This document shows, piece by piece, positions 18,475 through 26,960 of a DNA stretch of 64,000 bases (within the stretch, counting starts at the first letter, position 1; each line of letters begins with the position of its first letter). A program made the position numbers and the translations under genes. The notes under the pieces were generated by a model. It saw nothing but the letters and a program-made list of their open reading frames with translations, was not told the origin of the DNA and did not search any database. The DNA lies in contig NZ_CP030047.1 of NCBI RefSeq assembly GCF_015291625.1, positions 3,286,001 through 3,350,000 of the forward strand. Direction: 5' to 3'. The stretch comes from Bradyrhizobium sp. CCBAU 53421 (GTDB lineage: Bacteria > Pseudomonadota > Alphaproteobacteria > Rhizobiales > Xanthobacteraceae).

Positions 18475-18720
18475 TCAGCTTGACGGCACATGCGGACAGG
18501 CACTCGGGCGCGGCTTGGTGCCGCGCTTGTCCGGCGGCACATTGCAATTGTCGATGCGCTGCTCGTCGGTCCACTTGCGTCCGAGCCGCTCCTTGCCGGT
18601 GAGCGTGCGCTGCTGGACAGGCTCAGCCGACCGGGCAGGGGCCATATTCTGCGCGGACACGGGCGCGGCCAGGCCGAGCGCAACGAGGCAGCCCATTGTG
18701 GTCCTGCAAATCTCGCTCAT
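18475..18720 (-). CDS. Small secreted protein of unknown function
   Basis: An 81-residue protein. A probable signal peptide ends near APVSAQ (about residue 23), and the mature part is short and polar, with RLGRKWTDEQRIDNCNVPPD (about 45-64) and two cysteines that could form a disulfide. Similar tiny exported proteins with a DEQRIDNCNVP core are, as I recall, common in Bradyrhizobium, but no function is known to me. It sits 225 bp upstream of the quinoprotein start on the same strand. Confidence 0.6.
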   Translation of the reverse strand: MSEICRTTMGCLVALGLAAPVSAQNMAPARSAEPVQQRTLTGKERLGRKWTDEQRIDNCNVPPDKRGTKPRPSACPHVPSS

Positions 18721-19121
18721 CGGTCACCTCGCTCGTCCTGGTGCAATGCCTTCTGCCGAATGCCACAGATGATCCGCTAGGCAGTCCCTTTCCACCCGAA
18801 ACCTGACAGGCGGCCCGGCAGGCAGTTGGTGTCCATCACCGCGTGAATGTTGCGCGCGAGGCCTCCTCGCGAGCGACCCACGGCTTGGAGATAGTTGTCC
18901 GAGATACAGGCTGGTGCGCGGACGAGGCCTTCACAGCCCGTTGCGAACAACCCAAAGCGGCCATCTTGGGCTTTCGAAAACCGGCGCGCTTGACCATACT
19001 GCCGTCTTTCTTAGGCGTGAAAGCCGCGCCTCGCTCTGCATTAGTGCCGTCCGGAAGGCTCCAGAGCGACGACTGTCCCATTGCTGATCGCTGTTGCTGC
19101 ATTTTAGAGGGGGACGCATCG
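18721..19121. other. Non-coding stretch before the MmgE/PrpD gene
   Basis: About 400 bp separate the divergent small secreted gene and the MmgE/PrpD gene. An open frame upstream of 19122 is continuous with the latter but has no ribosome site and no family similarity, so it is not taken as coding. No repeat or hairpin of note was seen apart from the AGAGGGGGA ribosome site at its right end. Confidence 0.4.
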
Positions 19122-20624
19122 ATGAATCGTCGTGCCTTCTTGGGCCGAACCGCAATGGCCTTTCCCGCAAGTCTCGCTTTGGGCAGCTCCTGGTTCGAGG
19201 GCTCTTGTTTGGTGAGTCCGGCGCTTGCTGCCGAAGATGGCGGCGACCAAAGAACGCCGCTCGAGCAGGGATTTGCAGAATTTGCGCTGTCCATCAGATA
19301 CGACGCGCTCCCACAAGATGTGGTCGCCTCGGCCAAGCGCGTGCTTCTTGACACGCTCGGCTGCGCATTTGGCGCCGTGGGATCGGAGCCCGCAAACATC
19401 GCCGAGGCAACCATCCGGAAGACCTTCGGCAATGGCAGCGCTGCAACAATCGTCGGCTACCCGCAGCGGGCGACCGTTGAAGGCACCCTGTTCGTCAATG
19501 GAGTGCTCGTCCGCTCTCTCGACATGAACGACACCTATATCGGCACCGAACCGCTTCACCCGAGCGAGTTGCTGCCAACGGCGCTTGCGCTCTGCGAAGA
19601 GCAAGCGCGTAGCGGACGCGATCTCATTGAGGCGATGGTTGCCGGCTATGAGGCAAGCATGCGCGTCAACGATGCAATTTCGTTCATCGAACGCGGCTTC
19701 CACCCACTGTGCGCCGCCTCGTACGGCATCCCTCTGATCGCGGGCAAGATATGGGGCTTGCCGAAGGAGGCGATTGCAAATGCGGTCGGGATTTCCGGCG
19801 CACGAGGTTTCACGAGTTTTGTCGTAAACAGCGGCGCGATCAGCATGATGAAAGCCATGGGACTCGCCGCAACCGCGGCCGACGGCGTCTTCGCGACCCG
19901 GCTCGCGGCACAGGGCTTTACGGGCCCCTCCGGCACGCTGGAATGGCTGGCGTCGAAAATGAAGCCTGCCAAGGATGGCTTTGCCGTCGACCTCAAGCTT
20001 ACTCGCTACCGCCTGCCCCGCGTCGCATTCAAGCGCTTCCCCGTTCAGATCGAGTTGCAGGCTGTGGCGGAGGCTGGCGTGTCATTGAGTGGAACGATCA
20101 AAGGCCGAACCGACGACATCCGTTCGATCACGGTCGAAACTTATCCCGGGATCATCGAGCGCGTTGCGGATCCACCGAAATTCCGGCCGCAGACAAAGGG
20201 CACCGCCGATCACAGCCTTCCAGTTTGCCTTGCCATGGCTCTTCTCGACGGCGATGTGACAGTCTCGCAATTCGAGAAAGACCGCTGGCGAGAACAGGAC
20301 GTGGTGGCCTTGGTTGAGAAGACGTCGGTGAAGCCCGCACAGCAACTCATCGCGAAACTACCGAAGGGACGCGGCGTCAGCGTCGAGATTGTCCTCGCGG
20401 ATGGCCGGTCCCTGCGCGAGACTGTCGAGATTGCCGAAGGGGACGCCGAACGCCCGCTCTCGCGCCCGTCGCTCGAGCGGAAATTCCTGAACTTTGCCGT
20501 CCCTGTGGTCGGCAAAGCCGGTGCTGAGCGCGTCATGTCACTTGTCGATGGTCTCGAAGACCTGAGTGATGTCAGGGAATTGACCCGCGCCCTTGAGGGG
20601 CCGGGAAAGCAGAACCCGATGTGA
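19122..20624 (+). CDS. Tat-exported MmgE/PrpD-family protein
   Basis: A 500-residue protein. The first 37 residues are a twin-arginine signal (NRRAFLGRTAMAFPASLALG, cleavage near SPALAAED). The mature protein matches the MmgE/PrpD (2-methylcitrate dehydratase / iminodisuccinate epimerase) family: AKRVLLDTLGCAFGAVG, the active-site region VRSLDMNDTYIGTEPLHPSE, GYEASMRVND and FHPLCAASYGIPL. Family members are normally cytoplasmic, so export is unusual. Reaction unknown; the substrate would be a periplasmic organic acid. ATG at 19122 follows AGAGGGGGA. It lies in the middle of the lanthanide block. Confidence 0.8.
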   Translation: MNRRAFLGRTAMAFPASLALGSSWFEGSCLVSPALAAEDGGDQRTPLEQGFAEFALSIRYDALPQDVVASAKRVLLDTLGCAFGAVGSEPANIAEATIRKTFGNGSAATIVGYPQRATVEGTLFVNGVLVRSLDMNDTYIGTEPLHPSELLPTALALCEEQARSGRDLIEAMVAGYEASMRVNDAISFIERGFHPLCAASYGIPLIAGKIWGLPKEAIANAVGISGARGFTSFVVNSGAISMMKAMGLAATAADGVFATRLAAQGFTGPSGTLEWLASKMKPAKDGFAVDLKLTRYRLPRVAFKRFPVQIELQAVAEAGVSLSGTIKGRTDDIRSITVETYPGIIERVADPPKFRPQTKGTADHSLPVCLAMALLDGDVTVSQFEKDRWREQDVVALVEKTSVKPAQQLIAKLPKGRGVSVEIVLADGRSLRETVEIAEGDAERPLSRPSLERKFLNFAVPVVGKAGAERVMSLVDGLEDLSDVRELTRALEGPGKQNPM

Positions 20625-20842
20625 ACCGATTCGGTCCGGTCGGCAGGATTTCCGAAATTCGCCCGTCGCATCATTTCGCTGCGATGCGGAAGTCGGGGTT
20701 AGCGGACCTTGGCAGGCCGCCCGTTCGGTCGATTCAAGGGCGCGGAGCCTATCTGTAGGAAGCCTTGTCGAAGCTGCTATGGTGGGCCTTGATCACAGGG
20801 CACGCTCCGCGTCTACGGCGGAACGGCACTCAAGGGAGACGA

Positions 20843-21244
20843 ATGATGATTTCGCGCCGATCGCTTGCTTTGACTTTGGCTGCTGCCGTCCTGTCAGGTC
20901 CGGCTCTGGCCGCATCGGGTGGCCGCAGCGCGCTCAAGATGCTCGATCCCGACAATGACGGCACGGTCGATCTTGCCGAAGCCAAGAAGGCTGCCGCCGA
21001 TCTGTTCGCGAAGCTCGATCCTGATCACGACGGCACGCTCGACGTCCGCGAATTGCGCGGACGGCTGACCGCGAAAGAGCTCAAGATGGCGGATCCGGAT
21101 CACGACGGCACCCTGACGCTCGACGAATACCTCGCGGTCGTCGAGCAGCGCTTCAAGGCCGCCGATCCCGACAATGACGGAACGCTGGATGCGAAGGAAT
21201 TGAAGTCGCGCGCCGGCCGGGCGCTGCTGCGCCTGCTCAAATAG
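20843..21244 (+). CDS. lanM: Lanmodulin-like periplasmic lanthanide-binding EF-hand protein
   Basis: A 133-residue protein with a signal peptide (cleavage near A23-A24) and four EF-hand loops at residues 35-46, 59-70, 84-95 and 108-119. Each begins D-P-D-x-D-G-T, the Pro at loop position 2 being the hallmark of lanmodulin. Only 12-13 residues separate successive loops, about half the calmodulin spacing and again as in lanmodulin. Loop 3 has Thr at position 9 (DPDHDGTLTLDE) where the others have Asp, and loop 4 starts with Asp where I recall Asn in the Methylorubrum protein. It would bind lanthanides selectively in the periplasm. GGGAG precedes the ATG at 20843; 20846 is an alternative. Neighbours are pqqA and two lanthanide-type quinoproteins. 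Confidence 0.88.
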   Translation: MMISRRSLALTLAAAVLSGPALAASGGRSALKMLDPDNDGTVDLAEAKKAAADLFAKLDPDHDGTLDVRELRGRLTAKELKMADPDHDGTLTLDEYLAVVEQRFKAADPDNDGTLDAKELKSRAGRALLRLLK

Positions 21245-21321
21245 GTCCGTGCCCTGCGAATTGTGCCGGGCGAACTCCGGTTATTGCCGCCGGATTCCGC
21301 GCATGACAAAAAAAGTTGCGA

Positions 21322-21338
21322 TTTCGCTCTTGGGCAAG
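21322..21338 (+). promoter_or_regulatory. Candidate shared regulatory element upstream of pqqA
   Basis: The 16 bases TTCGCTCTTGGGCAAG (21323-21338) match the downstream xoxF element TTCGCTGCTGGGCAAG (43685-43700) at 14 of 16 positions. It lies about 250 bp before the pqqA start, within a 340-bp stretch (21245-21586) that otherwise holds no gene. Only one clear copy is present here, against two upstream of xoxF. A common regulator of methanol dehydrogenase and its cofactor is plausible but untested. Confidence 0.45.
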
Positions 21339-21586
21339 ACTCGGCCGGCATGATCGGGTCTGCTTATCCGTGCGTCGCCGCCCGGCAGCCGGAAAATGCC
21401 TGACAGATCAGCGTCGGGATTTCCCAGCCGTCTCAAGGCCGGGTGGACGTCAGCGAGCCGTCGTCCGTTTCGGCATGTCCAGCAGCGAAGTCGGGTCCTT
21501 ACCCGGTCGGCTTGCGCCCTGGAACAGCCAGCCCTAGCTTGCCGCGCGGCGCGACGCTTGCGCCAACTTATACTTGGGAGAAGGAA

Positions 21587-21667
21587 ATGGCCTGGAAAAC
21601 ACCGAAGATCGTCGAAGTGCCGGTCGGCATGGAAATCAACATGTACGCCTGCGCAGCGCGCAAGTAA
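21587..21667 (+). CDS. pqqA: PQQ precursor peptide PqqA
   Basis: A 26-residue peptide, the ribosomal substrate from which pyrroloquinoline quinone is built. The diagnostic E-x3-Y pair is E16 and Y20 in VGMEINMYACAARK; PqqE cross-links these side chains before excision. A strong AGAAGGA ribosome site lies just upstream of the ATG at 21587. The gene stands alone: pqqB does not follow, and the next gene (RND pump) is convergent. A long hairpin follows the stop. PQQ is required by both quinoproteins of this window. Confidence 0.93.
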   Translation: MAWKTPKIVEVPVGMEINMYACAARK

Positions 21668-21682
21668 GAACCATCTGACGAC

Positions 21683-21724
21683 CTGCCGCGGCTTCGACGG
21701 CAACTACCGTCGAGGCCGTGGCAG
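21683..21724 (+). terminator. Long stable hairpin downstream of pqqA
   Basis: Bases 21683-21700 pair with 21707-21724 over 18 positions (16 Watson-Crick, two G-U) around the loop CAACTA, starting 15 bp after the pqqA stop. No U-run follows, so this may be a 3' stabiliser or processing site rather than a simple intrinsic terminator. Hairpins after pqqA are known in other species, where they raise pqqA mRNA above that of the downstream pqq genes. Confidence 0.75.
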
Positions 21725-21904
21725 TGCCGACGCGCCTTTCGATCGCTGGACGCCTGTCGAATAGATCGATCCGGCTTCGTCGCGCAGAGCCGCATCTCAA
21801 TCGGCTTCGACAACCCGCCCCAAAATCTGAACCATCCGGGATCGTGCTGCGCCAATGCTTGGTCAGCGCTGCTCCCGCTTGTGAGGCGAGCCCGATTGAG
21901 ATCG

Positions 21905-24900
21905 TCACGCGCCTTGCGCGTGCTCAGGGCGGTTCTTGAAACGCGCATATCGAAGCGCGAGGGTAGGCAGCACCAGCAGACTCAGCGCCATCGAAGTGAT
22001 CAGACCCCCAAGGATGACGATCGCCATCGGGCCCTCGATTTCACGTCCCGGTTCTCCTGCGCCGATCGCGAGCGGCAGCAATCCCAGGCCGGTCACGAGG
22101 GACGTCATCAGGATCGGGACGAGACGGTCGGCTGCGCCCTCGATCACGGTATCCAGGCCCCACACGCGACCGTCGACCAGGACGAGGTGCTCGTAGTGCG
22201 AGATCATGAGGATGGAGTTGCGCAGCGTGATTCCGAACAGCGTCACGAAGCCGACCATCGACCCGAGCGAAAGCAGGCCACCGGTCAACGCCAAGGCGAA
22301 CACACCGCCGACAAAGGCGAACGGCAAGTTGATCATGACCAGCAACAGATTTCGCCAGTGCCCAGTAACCATCGCAAGCAGGACGACGATCCCTGTCCCG
22401 GCCAGCAAGGTGTTGACGATGAGATCGTGCCGCGAGCGGGCTTGGGCCTCGGCCGCTCCGGAAAATTCCACACGAGCACCCGGCGGCAGCGTGACCTCGC
22501 GGGCCAGCTTGCGCTTGGCGGCGGCCACGAAGGATTCGAGATCGCGTCCGCTGACATTCGCCGTTACGGTCTGAACGCGCTGCGCATTCAGGTGCTGGAT
22601 CTGATAGCGGCCCGAGGTCTCGTAGACGTCGGCGATTTGCTTCAGCAGAATGTAAGCGCCGCTCGGCGTGCGCACCGGTAGGTCACCGATCTGAGTGACT
22701 CGGGCGCGCGCGTGCGCATCGAGGATCACGATGACGTTGAAGACGGCGTTGCCTTCATATCCCTGGCCGACGACGTCACCCTGATAGGCGGTGCGGATCA
22801 GCTCGAGGACTTCGACCGCATCGAGCCCCCAGCGCTGCAGGTCCGTCGGGCGAAGCGTCACATTGACCTGCGGCATCCCCGGTGGGGATCGTTGCTGCAC
22901 GTCGACGGCGCCCGCGACCTCATCCAGTTCCCGCGCGACGTCGCGCGCAGCGCGCTCGAGCGAATCGAGATCGGGCCCGTAGATGTTGATGACCACCGCC
23001 GCGCTGAAGCCGGAGACGGTCTCCTCGACGCGTTCCGTCAGGTAGGTCTTGCTCGAGAAGGAAACCCCTGGGAAGTCGGCAAGAGCGGCCCTGATGCGGG
23101 CTTCCGTTACGGATTGTGCCCGACCCGAGAGCCCCGGCTCCAGGTCGACCTCGAACTCGCTGGAATGCGGACCGACCGTGTCGATGCCGGCCTCGGCCCG
23201 GCCTGCATGCTGCGCCACCCGCCGCACACCGGGGATTTGTCGGAGCGTATCGGTCATCAGTTTGCCGATACGAAGCGATTCGTCGAGCGAGGTGCCGGGG
23301 ATCGCGGAGACGTGCAGAATCAGATGGCCTTCCCGCAGATCCGGCAGGAAGGTCCCGCCGAAGAAAGGCAGCATCGCCGCGCCGGCGATCGTCAAAGCCG
23401 CGGCTGCCGTCATCACCAGCTTCGGGTAACGGCCGATACGACGCAGCAAGGCCTGGTAGTGGCGACGAGACCACCGCACCGCGGGTGGCTCTTGCAGGCG
23501 CTGTCCGCCGGTTCTTCCGACGAGGAGCAGCATGGAGAGCGCCGGCGTCACCGTAAGGGCAACCGCGAGCGAGGCGAGCACGGCGAAGATGTAGGCGATG
23601 CCCAGGGGGCCGAAGAGACGGCCGGCAATGCCGGAGAGCGCCAGGATCGGAAAGAACACCAGCAGCACCGCAAACGTCGCATAGGCAACGGCGGTCCGCA
23701 CCTCGAGGAATGCCTCGAGCACGACGCGTGCCTCGGATCTCGGCGCCGTTGCCAGACGGTTTTCGCGCAATCGGCGTACGACATTCTCGACGCCGATCAC
23801 GGCGTCATCGACGACTTCGCCAATCGCGATTGCGAGGCCGCCCAGCGTCATCGTGTTGAGCGTTTCCCCCATCCATTGCAGTGCGAGCACGGCCGCGATC
23901 AACGACAGGGGGATGGCGGTGCAACTGATGATCGAGGTGCGCCAGTCGAACAGAAACAGAAACAGCACAACGACCACGAGTGCCCCGCCGATCAACAAGG
24001 CGTTGAGCACGTTCTCGGTCGCCGCGTCGATGAAATTGGCGGGGCGGAATATGTCGGCATGGAGCCGAACTCCGTCGGCTTCAAGGCCAGGTCGCAGCTC
24101 TTGCAGGGCGGCTTCCGCCCGCGTGGTGACCTCTCGCGTGTTCGCGCCGTATTGCTGGCTCACCATGAGCATGATGCCAGGCACGCCGTCGATGAGGGCG
24201 GCCCCGATCGGCGGCTCGGGCGCGGTCACGACGGCGGCGACGTCGCCGAGAACCACGCTTGCGCCGCCTTCGTGCAGAAGGACGGTGCGGGCAAGCTGGT
24301 CGGGCGTCAATGACTGGCCCTGGGTCTGCAGCGTGATGCGCTGATTGGCGGTATCGACGAAGCCGGCGCCTCGTACGCCGGTGGCCTTGCGCGCAGCGGT
24401 CAAGACATCATTCAGGCCGACCCGGAATCGGACCAGGTCGTCCGGGCGGACCTGGACTTGCAGAGACCTGACGTCTTTGCCGTAAATCGATACTTGCGCC
24501 ACGCCCGGTACGGCCAGAAGCCGCCTTGCCACGGTCCAGTCCGCAACGGTGCGCAAATCCATCAGCGAGCGCTGGTCGGACGTCAGGCCAATGACCAGCA
24601 CCGTGCCGGCCAGCGGGGTCAATGGTGTCATCGATGGCGGCTGTACGCCTTGTGGCAGCCGCGCGGCGACGACCGCGAGACGCTCGGTCACCAATTGGCG
24701 CGCGCGGTAGATGTCGCTGCCTGGCTGGAACACGACCGTCACCACGGAGAGGCCCTGGATCGACGACGAGCGCAGACTTTCGACGCCGGCCAAGCCGTTG
24801 ATCGACGTTTCGATCGGTTGCGTGACCAGAATCTCGACGTGCTCCGGGCTGAGGCCGGGCGCTTCGGTCTGGATCGTGACCTGTGGCGGTGCGAATTCGG

Positions 24901-25057
24901 GGAAGACTCCGTATTTGGCCTCGCCGAGCGAGAACAGGCCGTAGCCCAGCAGCGCGAACGAAAGTGCGAGCACGATGCCGCGGAAGCGGATGGCGAACGC
25001 GACGAGAGCGGCTTGCGGCCCAGACCTGTTGGAGCCGATGCCGTCAGTCATTGTCAT
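21905..25057 (-). CDS. CzcA/CusA-type heavy-metal RND efflux pump, inner-membrane subunit
   Basis: A 1050-residue RND transporter of the HME (metal) class. The first transmembrane segment is followed by the porter-domain opening GVFPEFAPPQVTIQTEAPGL; the proton-relay helix contains GEVVDDAVIGVENV (about residue 405 onward), and a second six-helix bundle closes the protein. It exports a metal ion with the adjacent membrane-fusion protein; no outer-membrane channel gene is nearby. It overlaps the upstream fusion-protein gene by 14 bp (ATG at 25051 is an alternative start). Substrate unknown; next to lanM and pqqA, a lanthanide or divalent metal is a reasonable guess. Confidence 0.88.
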   Translation of the reverse strand: MTMTDGIGSNRSGPQAALVAFAIRFRGIVLALSFALLGYGLFSLGEAKYGVFPEFAPPQVTIQTEAPGLSPEHVEILVTQPIETSINGLAGVESLRSSSIQGLSVVTVVFQPGSDIYRARQLVTERLAVVAARLPQGVQPPSMTPLTPLAGTVLVIGLTSDQRSLMDLRTVADWTVARRLLAVPGVAQVSIYGKDVRSLQVQVRPDDLVRFRVGLNDVLTAARKATGVRGAGFVDTANQRITLQTQGQSLTPDQLARTVLLHEGGASVVLGDVAAVVTAPEPPIGAALIDGVPGIMLMVSQQYGANTREVTTRAEAALQELRPGLEADGVRLHADIFRPANFIDAATENVLNALLIGGALVVVVLFLFLFDWRTSIISCTAIPLSLIAAVLALQWMGETLNTMTLGGLAIAIGEVVDDAVIGVENVVRRLRENRLATAPRSEARVVLEAFLEVRTAVAYATFAVLLVFFPILALSGIAGRLFGPLGIAYIFAVLASLAVALTVTPALSMLLLVGRTGGQRLQEPPAVRWSRRHYQALLRRIGRYPKLVMTAAAALTIAGAAMLPFFGGTFLPDLREGHLILHVSAIPGTSLDESLRIGKLMTDTLRQIPGVRRVAQHAGRAEAGIDTVGPHSSEFEVDLEPGLSGRAQSVTEARIRAALADFPGVSFSSKTYLTERVEETVSGFSAAVVINIYGPDLDSLERAARDVARELDEVAGAVDVQQRSPPGMPQVNVTLRPTDLQRWGLDAVEVLELIRTAYQGDVVGQGYEGNAVFNVIVILDAHARARVTQIGDLPVRTPSGAYILLKQIADVYETSGRYQIQHLNAQRVQTVTANVSGRDLESFVAAAKRKLAREVTLPPGARVEFSGAAEAQARSRHDLIVNTLLAGTGIVVLLAMVTGHWRNLLLVMINLPFAFVGGVFALALTGGLLSLGSMVGFVTLFGITLRNSILMISHYEHLVLVDGRVWGLDTVIEGAADRLVPILMTSLVTGLGLLPLAIGAGEPGREIEGPMAIVILGGLITSMALSLLVLPTLALRYARFKNRPEHAQGA

Positions 25058-26111
25058 CGCCGCCCCGAAGCTGGCTCTTGGCCTCCTCGGACAGCAAGAC
25101 CTGTGCGCCCCGGATCACGATTTCGGATCCCGATGGGATGTCTCGGACGACGTAGTCGTCATCCGAAACCGGCTGATCCGTGCTGATCGGGTACCGTCGG
25201 AAGCTGTCGGCGCTCACGCGCAGGTAAATCCACGATCGCCCCTGCCATCGCACAATCGCCGTATCCTCGATGAACACGCCTTCGTAAGTGTTGCCGGACG
25301 GCACATAGACGGTGGTGTTCATGCCGGGCAGCAGGCCGCTGTCGCCGGGAGCCGAGAAGAAATAGCTCAAGCCCTGAATACGGGGGTCGGTGCGTGTTGC
25401 CGGGGAGATGTACTGGAGATCGATATTGGCATTTCGGGTCGGCGCTTGCGCCAGAGCCGCTCCCGGAGTTCCGGTGACGCTCACGCCGGGCGGCAGCGTC
25501 ACCTGAACCAGAAACTGATCGCGCTCGATCAGCTTGACCACGGTCGGCGAGCGCTCGACGATTCCGCGGCCGATCACCGGCCCCCACTCCTGCTGCGCCG
25601 TCGCCGCGAGGGTCCTGAGCTGCGATTCCGCCGCGGCAAGCGCCGCCTTGTCGGTCCGCAACGTTCCTTCCGCGGTTTCGGCTTCCTTTTTCGGGAGCGC
25701 GGCGGACTCGACCAGATTCTTGGTCCGGTCGAATGCGCTCTTCGCGACTTCGAGCTTGGCCTGTGCTGTCTGAAGTTGCGCCTGCGCATTGGCGTAGCTG
25801 TTGGTGAGCTCCGTAATGCGGGAGATGTCCAGCACTGCTCCGTATGCGCGGAATTGCTCAGGATGCGGGGCGGCTTCGACAACGGCGGTTTCGAGCCCGA
25901 CCTGTCCCTGCTGGCCGGGCGTCAGCTTGACCACGGCCTGGTCGCTGTTTGCGGTGCGGGAAGGCTCGGTGCGGCTCGAATCCGGTTTGTCCGGCAACGG
26001 CTCCGCCGCTGCGCGCCGGACTTGACCCGTGAGAGGCCAAGCGCCCGCGACGAGCGCCAGCAAGCACACAGCGACCGCGACGCCGCGCCAGGAGGTTTCC
26101 GTAAGAGCCAT
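25044..26111 (-). CDS. RND efflux periplasmic adaptor (membrane-fusion) protein
   Basis: A 355-residue adaptor starting at ATG 26111 (MALTETSWRG); a longer frame to 26180 lacks family features. An N-terminal membrane anchor (about residues 10-28) is followed by a barrel/lipoyl region, a helical hairpin rich in A, Q, K and E (SYANAQAQLQTAQAKLEVAK), and a C-terminal beta-barrel with SGLLPGMNTTVYVPSG. It bridges the pump to an outer-membrane channel. It is upstream of and overlapping with the RND gene, so both form one operon. Confidence 0.85.
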   Translation of the reverse strand: MALTETSWRGVAVAVCLLALVAGAWPLTGQVRRAAAEPLPDKPDSSRTEPSRTANSDQAVVKLTPGQQGQVGLETAVVEAAPHPEQFRAYGAVLDISRITELTNSYANAQAQLQTAQAKLEVAKSAFDRTKNLVESAALPKKEAETAEGTLRTDKAALAAAESQLRTLAATAQQEWGPVIGRGIVERSPTVVKLIERDQFLVQVTLPPGVSVTGTPGAALAQAPTRNANIDLQYISPATRTDPRIQGLSYFFSAPGDSGLLPGMNTTVYVPSGNTYEGVFIEDTAIVRWQGRSWIYLRVSADSFRRYPISTDQPVSDDDYVVRDIPSGSEIVIRGAQVLLSEEAKSQLRGGDDND

Positions 26112-26322
26112 CAGCCTGTTAGCAGTTGTGGGGAACCAGCTTATTGACGAAATGAACTGGCGGCAAGGCACCGGTTTCACTGGTGTCGGCTCGGATCAGG
26201 TCGGCGTGCTTGCAGGGCCGTGACCGCCAAGTTCCGCTTGATCTCCCGCGGAATTGAAACTCCCGGCTGCTGCGGGCGTACCGCTTATGTTATCTTTTGA
26301 CGACGCCCGCGAGGTTTCATGC

Positions 26323-26559
26323 ATGAACCCGATTGATCTGATCGTTACCGTATGTGCCGTGCTGTCGCCCGCCACTTGCGAGGAGCAGCACCTGGTGTTC
26401 AACTGGAGCGGTTCGCTGCAGCAATGCGCGATGGCCGCGCCGCCCTACATCGCGCAATGGGTCGGCGAACATCCGAAATGGACTGCGGTGCGATGGCGTT
26501 GTGAATATCCGCACACCAACGATCGCGCCGGCACGGACGGCAACGCGCCGGCGGGCTAG
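26323..26559 (+). CDS. Small conserved-looking protein of unknown function
   Basis: A 78-residue protein beginning MNPIDLIVTVCAVLSPATCEE. Four cysteines, the segments HLVFNWSGSLQQCAMAAPPY and QWVGEHPKWTAVRWRCEY, and the hydrophobic start suggest a small disulfide-bonded or secreted protein. I recognise no family function. The start at 26323 is chosen because residues upstream in the open frame look non-coding; there is no strong ribosome site. It converges on the next gene with a 3-bp gap. Confidence 0.55.
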   Translation: MNPIDLIVTVCAVLSPATCEEQHLVFNWSGSLQQCAMAAPPYIAQWVGEHPKWTAVRWRCEYPHTNDRAGTDGNAPAG

Positions 26560-26562
26560 CTG

Positions 26563-26919
26563 TTATTTGTTGCAGTCCTTCAAGTCCTTGTCGGACACCG
26601 AAAACACCGCATCGGCCTTGATCTCGATGTCGCGGGCGAAGCACTGCTTGCCCCCGCTGTAGCCGACCTTGGCATCGTAACGACCGGGCTCGACGCCGGT
26701 GATGCGCAAGCGCTCGTCGTGATCGACTTCCTTGTCCTTGTCGTTGAGCGTCTGGTTCGGGCCCCACTCGTTCTTGCCGGCCGGCGACAGTTCGAAGCTC
26801 GAGATCGTGGCGCTGGTCAGATTCCACAGCCGGATGCCTTTGCCTTTGCTCTGGGCGAGCACTGTGGCCGGCAGGATAAGCAACGCAACACCACCAACAG
26901 CGATTAACGCACGCGGCAT
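26563..26919 (-). CDS. Small secreted protein downstream of ABC transporter (unknown)
   Basis: A 118-residue protein with a signal peptide (cleavage near VLAQSK) and a beta-rich mature domain containing IRLWNLTSATISSFELSPAG, a polar stretch NDKDKEVDHDERLRITGVEPG and a C-terminal pair of cysteines. The acidic stretch could bind a cation, but it is not a canonical EF-hand. ATG at 26919 follows AAGGGAG. It is 41 bp downstream of the ABC ATPase on the same strand and is probably in its operon. Function unknown. Confidence 0.6.
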   Translation of the reverse strand: MPRALIAVGGVALLILPATVLAQSKGKGIRLWNLTSATISSFELSPAGKNEWGPNQTLNDKDKEVDHDERLRITGVEPGRYDAKVGYSGGKQCFARDIEIKADAVFSVSDKDLKDCNK

Positions 26920-26960
26920 CCAACATCTCCCTTGCGCTTTCGTCCAAGGATGACGGCGTC

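Noticed and set aside
18843..19121. N-terminal extension of the MmgE/PrpD gene
   Set aside because: No ribosome site or family similarity; the Tat signal at 19122 with AGAGGGGGA before it gives a better start.
21295..21322. A second upstream copy of the xoxF-type repeat before pqqA
   Set aside because: TTCCGCGCATGACAAA aligns only with gaps and at 27-28 bp instead of 22 bp; too weak to claim.
22712..24313. A 533-residue open frame antisense to the RND pump
   Set aside because: Opposite-strand shadow of the clear CzcA-like gene, with biased composition (Arg, Gln, Glu) and no motif.
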